Assembly (NCBI GenBank): GCA_002633005.1 | Contig: NMRA01001007.1 | Span: 37,800 to 65,115 of the forward strand | Reading direction: 5' to 3' | DNA length: 27,316 nucleotides | Origin: Phoronis australis | Taxonomy: Eukaryota > Phoronida > Phoronidae | Shown here: positions 17,441 through 27,316 of the stretch, in pieces | Layout of the letters: every line of letters starts with the position of its first letter | How positions within the stretch are numbered: position 1 is the first letter of the stretch | Translations under genes and position numbers: made by a program | Notes under the pieces: generated by a model | The model's database searches: none | Told to the model about the DNA's origin: nothing | What the model saw: the letters and a program-made list of their open reading frames with translations, nothing else

Positions 17441-20400
17441 GCTTCATTTTGGCCTGAGAATTATTTTAGGGGCTCATTAAATCCTTATCGGCTGAACCAA
17501 TCTAATTGAAACTTCATGCTAGGTCGCCAGTGAGGCCTGCTGTGCATAGCTAATGATGACCTTTGCTCCAGGCAGGGAGCTACTTTTAAACTAAAACTAT
17601 CAAACCAGATTACTTTGATGGTATTTGACAATCTGCCATTTTCACTTCAGATTTAAACCGACTCCGAATTGTTTATTTGTGTTAGTAAAACAGAATCTTG
17701 TCTACCGCAATTTTTCAATTTTCAGCTAATGCTTACAAGTTACAGTTCCTGGGAAACATAAACACTTCGTTTAAGTTTGATAACTCAAGTGACAATAATT
17801 TTGGGTGCAAAATGGTCTCCAAATTGCAACTAACGAAACGGCAACGACTTTCTCTATTGAGGAACAGTTCTATGCCTAAGTACACGTCTAACTTTTAATA
17901 ATCGCCATGTGTAATCTCCATGTGATGAAAGTGGACAGATTTAAAATCTATGAACTTGCCAATAATGTCGTACGCTTGTGTTAAAATCCGACAAACTCTT
18001 TTGAAGCTCTGACCTAAACACTTCAATTTTCGATTGATATCATAGAGCCCGTCAATAAAGGCTCATTCATACTATTGGGAGACTTGTGATGTCATGATAC
18101 ATCAAGCGTGATTAAGCCCCAGTATTGCCATTTTTTTCTTCAAAGTCTAGCGCTATGATTAGTCAGAGATTGTGGAGCTTTTACATACATTTTTGAAATT
18201 TCGTCCTGAGAAAGTAGTCTGTTATGTAAAAGTGCTTTCAACACCTCCATTATAGAAATAGTTGGATTTCTGTGCAATAGTATCTAAACATCCTCGTTGC
18301 TCATGCCGCTTTATAAGAGACGTACTAGTGTGATAATTCTGGTCATTGTTAATTTTACTCTTAACACAAATAGACCATGTTTACTTCTTCATAATGTTAA
18401 ATAGGTTAACATTTCTCTTACCCCTCGTAAAATCCGTGAATTGGCCTATCCCTTAACTTTTATTAGTTGCGATGCCAAAAAACAGACGCTCGAATATAAG
18501 CAAGGCGCAAATGAGTATTTGTAGGCACTGCTAAAGTGCCTGCCCTGCAGACTATTATATTGTTTTGTGACTAAAACACCGAAATTTTAAACTTGATCCG
18601 TCACTATACCGCAACTACGCAACCACACGTTGACAACATAGCTCTAGTACTATGTCATGATTGTAGCTAACTCGTACGCATACATTTATAGTAAAAATAA
18701 AATAACTGTAACTTCAAACAAATGCCTTTTATGGTTAAACCAATAACAAAAGACATATACGTACAGCATCAGAAAATTAATGTATTAGGTCTTCCCCAGA
18801 TTTCAAAAAGGTTGTGTTCATGACTTACTACAAAATACTCGTATGTTAATAAATACTATCTACTATCTAACAACTGTTGCAATATAAAAGATATACAGTG
18901 AGAACAAAGATGGATAAAATAGGAAAGGAATATCAAGAAATACAAACTACGAACAACAGAGTACAATCATAATTAAAAGACAGAGATCGTTTAAGTTAAG
19001 GGTATCTGAACTGGTGGCTTATTTCATGACCTTGGCTTCCATTATAAGCATAGCGGTTTTTATAAGCAACAAGCTGAATTTCAGGGTTGTGCAAGCCTTT
19101 GTCTTATATGGTCTTTCGTACGTCTGGAAAACTTAATGATGACGCGTACAGCAAATGTTTAAGTGACAAAATTTAGGAAATATTCTAGGCCTATATTCAC
19201 CAACTAACTGTTATCATAAATGAGCGTGAATAAAAAACCCTGACGATTCCATCACGTGACACATCGCGTGAGCATAAACTTTCAAAGAGGTGGACAAACT
19301 CATGTTCAGCAGTATTCAACAGTACTTTGCTGCTTAAATGAGGAAGTGAGAAACATGGAAACCGCTGTAAGTGTAGTCAAAAACCAACCAGATGATCTCC
19401 GAAACAAGTAAAAACATTTGTTTAGGATGTCAAACAGCAAAACTACATTTATTAATAGCAACTAATCGCTTTTTACCGGAGCCGTAAGTCCACTAGGTTC
19501 ACACCGAGATACCTTTAAATGAACACAGTGCAGTGTAATGTACAAACTATTGTTTTTTTAAGTATATCAACAGCAACGTTTGCTAACCAACCATACTCTA
19601 AAAACGCATCATGTTTTACAAATGAATAACAATTGCTGCAAGTTCACCATAATTCTCAATCTAGCACCTTCCCCCGTTACAATAATCGTAATTAAAATAC
19701 TAAATATCACAGGGAAATAAAAAATAAAAACACCGATCCCCTATAGTATGTTTACAAATACGGAACATCTTAGGACTCTTCTCATATGAAAACAACTCCA
19801 CTGCCCAGTTTGTAACCCATACTAACGTTTTGTAACCAAAGACTGTTCAAAACATGAAGACTGACCAAGCACACCAAACAAAACTGAGTAATAAAGGTCA
19901 AACATGATGTTGCATTATTGACCTAACATAAATACCAATTCCTTAACCATTCAGCAATCAAGTAGAGCTATGAAGGTCAGATACCCAACACCGCTGCCAC
20001 AAGTGGCCTACAACTTAGCCACCAGGTATGGCTTCACTGGCTCAGCCATGCATATTGTCAATCAATGCGGTGGTAACAAAGCTGGCTTATGTGTCTGTCT
20101 TATGGTTCATAGGGACTTGCCTAAAATTAACCAGAAATTGCGACTACAGCCGTTAAATTATAAAACTGACATCGTTCAATGATACTGTTTTCAGAAGGAT
20201 TGCAAGCATTAGTTTGATTACAAATGGTTTTCAGTAACCTATGTTAGTTTCGCATGTTTGTCCGAGGGGCCTCTGTTCACACACCCATAACGAAAAAAAT
20301 TTATTGGGCGAACCCCACTTTGATGCAGATTTGTAGTAGCCAAAGACCCAAATTCAAGATTTAAAAACTTAATCAAAAAATTAAAACTGTGTGGAACACC

Positions 20401-20590
20401 ACCATTTTAAAAAAATGTCCCAATTAATAACCTACAGATCAATCATTTCGATGTTTTCAAACGTTTTTTCCTACCACCAGGTGGTACAAAGTCAAAGCCC
20501 TTGACTTGCTGCAACAGAACAAGCTAAGCGGAGAAACCTGCCACTCAACTCCGCTACGTTACGTTTGTTATATTTTCAAAGCGCCTTGAG
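17441..20590. other. No gene recognised
   Basis: About 3.1 kb of AT-rich sequence. The longest frames (near 17698 and 19970, under 71 codons) resemble nothing I know and lack splice context. I see no tandem repeat or element ends here. Confidence 0.45.
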
Positions 20591-20694
20591 AAAGCCACAC
20601 AAATGGCCAATAAACGACACATTTCTGGGGACTTAAAAAATTTTCAATTCAACGTTTCAAAAAGCGACACAAATGGCCAATAAAAGACACAGTT
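20591..20694. repeat. Two-copy 70-bp direct repeat
   Basis: AAAGCCACACAAATGGCCAA at 20591 recurs, with one change, as AAAGCGACACAAATGGCCAA at 20661. The match continues through AATAAA(C/A)GACACA. The spacer between the copies is not repeated further. Confidence 0.65.
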
Positions 20695-21178
20695 GCGGAT
20701 CTACGTATTCAGTAAAGGGGTATGATATTCGCGCCATGCGCGAATCCGAGTCGCGAAGCGCCGAGTGGGAGAGGTTACCCCCCTCCCGTGTACGGCATTT
20801 TTTGTTTTTGTAGTTAAATAGTGCAATTGCCATGCATCCTGGTGAGTTCGTGGCAGTTAACGTGTCTCTGGAGTTTTTCTTATGATGATTTAAACCCCCT
20901 TCTCGATTTCATCACATAGACTTGGCTCATAAGTTAAGTAAAATCATATTAATTTTGTGCACATCTGGGTATCAGTCACGCCACCATGCTGCAAAATGTT
21001 AGTTGAAACATCTGTCTACACACACCGATTTTTAGCATACGAAAAGTCGTACACGGAAAAGTGGAGTGTGCCTACAGGGGTTTAGACAACTACCAAATAT
21101 TCAAGAGCATAAGGAGTACCAACGGCCATGTAAAAACCCAACGCTTGAATAACTTATCTGATGATCGCGTGACAGAAG
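20695..21178. other. Short GC-rich patch and unassigned sequence
   Basis: A CpG-rich, partly palindromic patch (GCGCCATGCGCGAATCC and onward, about 20731-20765) stands out from the AT-rich surroundings. Otherwise nothing is recognised. Confidence 0.35.
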
Positions 21179-23887
21179 TGATACGCCTTAAAATGTAACA
21201 ATTTCGTAAAGTATAGCAACTTACATTTTACGTTGCTCAGTCTCTCTTAAAATGTAACAAGTCGTTACATTTTACGTAGTTGTTACATTTCACGTCGAAC
21301 GCACATGCGAGAAATGTACCATTGTAACATTGCAAAGAAAGACCAAAATAACTAACAAAGGGTATCTGACAAGGTCAGGGACAAAAACTGACCATTTAGA
21401 GACTAATTTGAATAAAAGTTCACATTTTCACACACTTCTGTTCCAGAAATTCAGGAAAAGCACCTTTTACATATAATTTTGGTTGCATGTTTTTGTAGTC
21501 CAAAAGGCCGACAGACAGCTTTTTTAGACTATTGCCCCCTTTAACTATCGACCTAGACCAGGTTTGAACAAAATGATCATGTCCTTTAATTATGCGAAAT
21601 GTTTTCAATTTCGCAAGCTAGGCACCCCATTTTTACGTATACACGGTACGGTTTGACTTGTTGTTACCACCACTATTTCAGACAGATTCGACACCATAGG
21701 GACAGTGATATTTCTTTCAGCTTTTAAGCTGTATAAAACACGTTACTATGTCGTCATTTTTATAAACTATTGGCTGGCCCTTCTGAAATGTTTTGGAAAA
21801 ATCTGTCAACCTGCCGGCAAATAAATGCTTGCTTTTGGTTCTTTCCACCACAATGTCTTTAAGAAATTGTAATTCGTTGCTAAGGTGGTAGACAGAAGCC
21901 ATCGGCATCAGAAACTTTGGTCTCACTCCTTTTTGTGTGGAGCAGGGCAATTACTGCATTAGTGATGTCTCCAATGCAATAAGACACTGGCAGAAATAGG
22001 ACAACCTATCGTGGACTATTGTTATTTCTACCACACTGGCTTCCTAAATCGAATTCTCCGTGAAAATGTTGTTATTGTCGTTTCTGATGGAAGAAATACG
22101 ATGAATATCAGCCAAATACGATGCCATTGTTGTGCTTACCAAGACAAGTGTGTTTACTGTAATGCCGGATACACAATTGGTTTATGAGCTGTGCATGTCA
22201 ACAAAAGATTGCAAGAACGCTTTAGTAATGAAAAACTTGTTACCTGATCCTGGAAACTCCTTTCGTGTGAAGTTGAAACTGTACGCTGTACATTTTTTAC
22301 TGTACCGTAAAACGTCTCATGGTATAAAACATGGAAAACACATAGACCCCATTCACGTCGACAGGAAGCGAGTTCCAAAACGAAGCTCGCTACGATAGCT
22401 GTATTCCCCGTTGCTCGAACGCGGGCTAGGAAAAATACGGACATTCAACTGTCTGTTTTACAATCTCCGACTAAGGACGCTGAGATGCGGAAGCGACGAA
22501 AGAAAATATGTTCGTGTAAAGTTTATAAATGTTTTCGAAAAGTTAGATCATATTTGATAGCATCTCGTTGCCAACTAAGACGAGTGGAGAATCTTCGGCC
22601 AGCGAGGCTCAGTGTGTTTTCATGATGCATTTTTCTTTCCAAAAAAGGACTGGGCCCTCAATCCCTCGATTTTGGAGCCGAATATCTCTTCGAAGTTCAA
22701 ATCATCTGGAGTGAACCACAAACTCTGGTGACAATTTCAAAGAGCACAAAATGCTACTTGAGACATAGCCTATGAGAGCTTGCAACAGAGTGGGGGTTTA
22801 TTGATGGTGATCGGGAGCTAGATTTTTCCCGTCACTCGGCGAAAAAATCCCCCTCTTGAAGGCACAGGCATATTTCAGTCCCCTTGCCGGGATGAACGAA
22901 CGAGGTCCCTGAAGAAACATGATAACTATGCTTGCTCTGTCCAGTTAACTGAAATTGAGCTCTAAAACGAGGTCATGCTTTAGACGAACGAATTAGGTAC
23001 AGTGTACGTGTTTTAATTTTAAAATTCAATTTGGTACAGATTGATATTTGAAGCCTAACACATGCAATAGACGTAAGAATTATTAAAACCAAGAAAGCAG
23101 AATTGATGGTCAAATAATTTTTATTTTCAGTTACGAGCCAGGTTTTTTATTTTAATAAAAATATATTTAATAACATCAATTATTTTTTCAGACAAATGAC
23201 AAATCAGTTGTTAGTCCCGTTAGTCCCTACCTCACCAGGACCTAACTAGACTTTGCTTGATGTTAATATTCTTGATTAACAAATTAAACCAGATGTACAT
23301 GACAGCAAAATGCTGTCGAATATTTCATCAAGTCGTCAACAATAAGAGTAGACGAACTGGTTCGTGTGGAAATTAGCATTTTTATCAACAATTTACAAGA
23401 AGAAACGTAACCCTGCATTCAGCATAATATCTAGCCGTAATTTGGTCATATTTGCTTTTCATGTTTTAAACCTAGTTTTCCGAAAAAAGACAACTCTTTG
23501 GTGCATTGACTTGTTCTCTAATGTATTTTTTGTGTCTCTGTGGTTAATTATTTTTAAGATTTAATATCCAGGTTGGCCATTTAACTCACGCACTATCAAC
23601 TTCGGCTTTGTTTATCGCATAGGGACACATCTATCAATCCGACCTGGTACAATCCGAGAAAGAAGGCGTTAAGTATGTGAACAATTTTCCTCCGTGTGAC
23701 AAATACCATGCAAACTCGTGAAATATGACGTCGCTTTCGTAAAATATAACAATGGTACATTTCTTGCATGTGCATTCGACGTAAATTGTAACAATTACAT
23801 AAAATTAATAACTTGTTACATTTTAGGAGTGGCCTAAATGTAACAGACACATAAAATGTAGCAGTTGTTACATTTTACGGCGTATCA
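21179..23887. mobile_element. 2.7-kb element with long inverted ends of TTACATTTTACG motifs
   Basis: The left end TGATACGCCTTAAAATGTAA (from 21179) is matched, inverted, by the right end (TTACATTTTACGGCGTATCA, ending 23887). Inverted similarity continues for about 150 bp on each side, for example GTCGAACGCACATGCGAGAA at 21292 against TTCTTGCATGTGCATTCGAC at 23760. Within the ends the CGTAAAATGTAACA motif recurs in both orientations. I find no clear target duplication. The interior has only short frames on both strands (for example minus strand 21420-21608 and 21717-21947) without recognisable transposase motifs, so the copy is probably non-autonomous or decayed. Confidence 0.72.
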
Positions 23888-24123
23888 GAGCAACCTCAAG
23901 TTGTTTTCGAACGATCGAAAACCGGCACTGTTACGTCCGGAAATAAACATTGTGTTCTGTCTCGTTGCGAGAAAAACTGACGAACTATCGGTGATCTCAG
24001 CTGACAGTCTATTATTAAAAGCGACTATAAACACTTAAGTATCACTTTTATTAAGGTGGATCACCTTAGCTGTATGTCGCAACAATTGAATAACGTCAAA
24101 TGTATCAGGTATCAAAGCATAAT

Positions 24124-24575
24124 GTACACTGTGGTTAAAAGATATACAAGACCAGTTCACCGAGGGACCAGAAGTACAATGAGAGTCAATATCTACACAT
24201 ATAATCTGGCCTGGTCCGTCATGAGACCAACAGAACACCTGTGTTAATTGTCCCTATAAAATAGTCGTTATGTCGCGTGGCCAAACAGTACCGACTGAGG
24301 TAAAGCACACTGTGGTGAAAAGGTATCAAAAGACTTAGCTCGCCGAGGGACCAGAAGTACACTGAGAGTCAATATCTACACAAATAATCTGTCCTCGTCC
24401 GTCGACTAGAAGACAAGAAGTTCGCTATGCTAAATATCTCTAAAAAATATTAGAACTGTCGCGAGACCAAATAAGTAGGCTTACTGGCTGCTCAGTAGAT
24501 ATAGCTTTACAAGACCAGTTCGCCGAGAGAGTCAATAGCTTCACAAATAAAATGGCTTGGTTCGTTGCGAAACCT
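24124..24575. repeat. ~181-bp tandem repeat, three copies
   Basis: CACTGTGGTTAAAAGATAT, ACCGAGGGACCAGAAGTACA and GAGAGTCAATATCTACACA recur about 181 bp apart. The CGCCGAG anchors lie at 24158 (as CACCGAG), 24341 and 24521. The third copy lacks about 15 bp (GGACCAGAAGTAC) after the anchor. Copies are diverged, so the array is old. Confidence 0.78.
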
Positions 24576-25670
24576 AAAGAACACTATGCAGGCCCCTAAA
24601 CAAGATCATTGGAGTGCTAAGCACACTAGTCAGTAATACACAAGCTGTTCCGTTTCTTATATGCGGTAGTATACATATTTCACAACTAAGATATTGGGAT
24701 TACATAATAGTCTATAAACTTTAAACAAAGAGGGACTTGTCCAGAGGCTCTCACTTATAAACTTGACTCTGATTTCGAGAAAAGCGTCGCAAATTAACAA
24801 AAAGTGATATTCATCCTCGACACAATTCCTCGAGCATAATGTTCACACTCTGTCTTGATATATCACATTTACGTGACGACCAGTTTCTACTGCCAGTCTG
24901 TGGTTTGCACATCGAAAACGTGTAAAACTTTGCATGAACATTATTGGAAAATTTTCAATTTGAACATAGTTTTCATGATTAAATACAACCTTCAAATTTT
25001 TGTAATCGTTTAACTTAGAATTGTAATCAACATTGGACTGCCATCTTTGCAAAGCACAGTCCTTAACCCGTTGTGAGAAAATATTTACAAACGACTCTTA
25101 ACATGCCACTAATTGGTTTACTCAAACATCATAGAAACCATATATTGACAATAAATTGCGGACTGAGCTTACCCAATTATAAAAATGTCTACCATTTTCA
25201 TCTAGTTTGTACAACATGTTCTAAGCGGCCCTTGGATAACGTTCCTGTGGCGTATTCAAAATTTTAAATCAGTATTTAATACAGCTAACAAAATATCTCG
25301 TAAACATTGGGTATCTGCCACATTCTCCCAATACTGCAGCGTTAGAGCAAGAGCTGCCAAGTCCCAGGGTCCATTTACAAATTTTTAAATGATTTTTTTT
25401 CTAAACCCTCGTATTTTTTAAAACTCCAAATATCGGCACCATAACGCAATGTTGGATACACCAGTTTATCAAATAACAATTATTTTGGTTTTCTTTAAAT
25501 TCACAGCCATACCCTATGAATCACAATAATCATTGAGACAATTCAACCTACGTGAATTGGGTTTTTCTAAAAACTCAGATACAAAACAAATAGTAGACGG
25601 CTTTTCATACAGCCTTGTCGAGAACCAATAGTGCAATAAACAAGACTGATAAACCATCACGTGTTTTACC
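24576..25670. other. No gene recognised
   Basis: AT-rich sequence with short frames only; nothing beyond simple sequence is seen up to the start of the minisatellite. Confidence 0.45.
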
Positions 25671-27316
25671 ACCGGAAGTCAGTGGAGGCCACTAGAAGCC
25701 AGTGGAGGCCACTTCTTGCCAATGCAGGCCACTGGAAGACAGTGGAGGACAAAGCAGGCCACTGCAGGACACTGGAGGCCACTGGAGACAAGTGAAGATC
25801 ACTGGAGGCCAGTGAGGGCCACTGACGGACAGTGCAGGCCACTGGAGGTTCTTGGAGGCCAGTGGAGGTCACTGGAGGGCGGTACAGACCACTGGCGGCA
25901 ATTGGAGACCACGGGCGGCTAGTGGATGCCACACTGGAGGCCAATGCAGGCCAGTGGAAAGCACTGGAGTCCAGTGGAGTCCACTGGAGGCCATTGGAGG
26001 CCGGTAGAAAACACTGGACGCCAGTGGAAGACATAGGAAGCCACTGGAGAAAAATGGGGGGCAGTGGAGACCACTGGAGGATATTGGAGGCCACTGGACG
26101 CCAGTGGAGGCCAGTGGAGGTCATTGGAGGCCATTGAAGGCCAATAGAAGCCAGTGGAGGCCTGTGGAGGTCCGTGCACGCACCGGAGGCTACTAGAGGG
26201 CACGGGAGGATACTGGAGGGCACTGGAGGACATTGTAGGCAGCTGGAGGCCAGTGGATGCCAGTGGCGGACAGTGAAGGCAAGTAGATGCACGTGGAGGC
26301 CAATGGAGGCCAGTGCAGGACAGTGGGGGCCACTCGAAGCCAGTGCAGGCCAGTGGAGGCCATTGGAAGCCAGGGGACGTCAATGGGGCCATTGGAGGGC
26401 AGTGGAGGCTAGGCGATGCCAGTGGAGGCCACTGGACGCAAGTGGAGGGCAGTGGAGGCTAGTGGAGACCACTGGAGGCCAGTGCAGGATCTTGGAGGTC
26501 TGTAAAGGCCAGTGGGGGCCAGTGGAGGCCAGTGGAAGCAAGTGGAGGACAGTGGAGGCTAGTGGAGACCAGCGGAGGCCACTGGAAGCCAGTGGAGTCC
26601 AGTGCAGTCCAGTGGAGGCCAGTCTAGGCCAGTCGAGGCCAGTGGAGGCCAGTGGAGGTCAGTGGAATCCAGTGGAGGCCAGCGGAGGCCACTCGAGGGC
26701 AGTGGAGGACACTATAGGCCACTAGAATTCAGTGGAGGCCAATGGAGGCAAGCGGAGGACAGTGGAGGCCAAGGGAGGTTAGTGGAGGCCAGTGGAGGCC
26801 AAGGGAGGCCAGTGGAGGCCAGTGGAGTCCAGTGGAGGACAGCGCAGCCCCGTGGAGTACATTGGAGGCCAGTGAAGGCGAGTGGAGGCCAGCGGAGGCC
26901 CTTGGGGGCCTGTAAAGGCCAGTGGGGACCAGTGGAGGCCACTGGAGGCCAGTGGAGGACAGAGGAGGCCAGTGGAGTCTAGTGGAGGCCAGTCTAGGGT
27001 AGTGGAGGCTAGTGGAGGCCAGTCTAGGCCAGTGGAGGCCAGTGGAGACCAGTGGAGGCCAGTGGAAGCCAGTGGAGTCTAGTGGAGGCCAGTGCAGGCC
27101 AGTGGATGCCACTGGAGGCCAGTCGAGGCCAGTGGAGTCTATTGGAGGCCAGTGGAGGCCAGTCGAGGCCAGTGGAGGCCAGTGAAGAGCAGTGGAGGCT
27201 AGTATAGGCCACTGGAGGCCAGTGGAGGCCCTTTGAGGCTAGTGGAGGGCTGTGGAGGCCGGTTGAGGCCAGTGGAGGCCGGTGAAAACCAGTGGAGGCC
27301 AGTGGAGGCCAGCGGA
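25671..27316. repeat. 10-bp minisatellite, consensus AGTGGAGGCC, runs off the window
   Basis: About 165 decamers follow each other with many substitutions but few length changes: a 2-bp gain near 25931, a shift near 26190, and a 1-bp loss near 26387. Common variants are ACTGGAGGCC, AGTGGAGTCC and AGTCTAGGCC. Because the common units lack stop codons in any frame, long frames arise on both strands (for example 208 codons on the minus strand, 183 and 126 on the plus), with peptides of period 10 (30 bp). I do not regard these as genes. The right boundary lies outside the window. Confidence 0.95.

Noticed and set aside
19970-20182. 70-codon frame as a small gene
   Set aside because: No domain, no supporting splice or poly(A) context, and a length expected by chance.
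22132-22444. Open frames inside the 2.7-kb element as a transposase
   Set aside because: Short frames occur on both strands over the same bases and no catalytic motif could be seen. They are too short for any known transposase.
25666-26725. Open frames of 208, 157 and 183 codons on both strands as protein genes
   Set aside because: All come from the decamer array, whose units lack stop codons in every frame. There are no splice sites, non-repeat domains or start contexts to support a gene.

Overview
This is an animal-type eukaryotic genomic window. It is AT-rich, with one gene interrupted by GT-AG introns of 0.2 to 3.8 kb, a poly(A) signal, and many short non-autonomous DNA elements, satellites and minisatellites. 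The style (ankyrin-repeat gene, hAT-like ends, TIR elements, nested satellites) suggests a metazoan, probably a marine invertebrate. I cannot name the species or phylum from sequence alone. No bacterial-style operons, rRNA genes or CRISPR arrays are visible.

Layout. 1-2361: apparently non-coding, with one hAT-like element end near 1738. 2362-11650: one plus-strand gene, reconstructed as five exons (2362-2497, 2679-2933, 6741-6905, 10500-10644, 11461-11650). All junctions are phase-compatible and the predicted protein is 296 residues: an ankyrin-repeat domain followed by a basic tail with a CxxC and an SR-rich patch. Exons 2-5 are well supported; exon 1 is tentative. A poly(A) signal lies at 11723. 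The introns hold a TIR element with a second element nested inside it (3923-5199), a foldback-rich element (7792-8583) and a satellite of about 150-bp monomers in a three-monomer (about 450-bp) higher-order repeat (9050-10220).

13.2-17.4 kb is a composite repeat locus. Degenerate monomers of the same 150-bp satellite appear at 13.2, 15.6 and 17.2 kb. They are separated by a duplicated roughly 1-kb module rich in YY1-like AAGATGGCGG motifs and by a roughly 190-bp tandem repeat whose units carry a hairpin around ATTCCAATACGGG. 17.4-21.1 kb shows no recognisable gene. 21179-23887 is a 2.7-kb element with inverted ends of about 150 bp made of repeated TTACATTTTACG-like motifs. 24.1-24.6 kb holds three copies of a 181-bp tandem repeat. 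From 25671 to the end of the window, and beyond it, is a minisatellite with a 10-bp unit, consensus AGTGGAGGCC. It leaves long open frames on both strands that I regard as spurious.

The gene is the only convincing coding unit, and there is no multi-gene pathway to describe. The most unusual content is the repeat architecture, with its regular periods and embedded motifs resembling vertebrate CTCF and YY1 sites. Those regulatory readings are hypotheses only.
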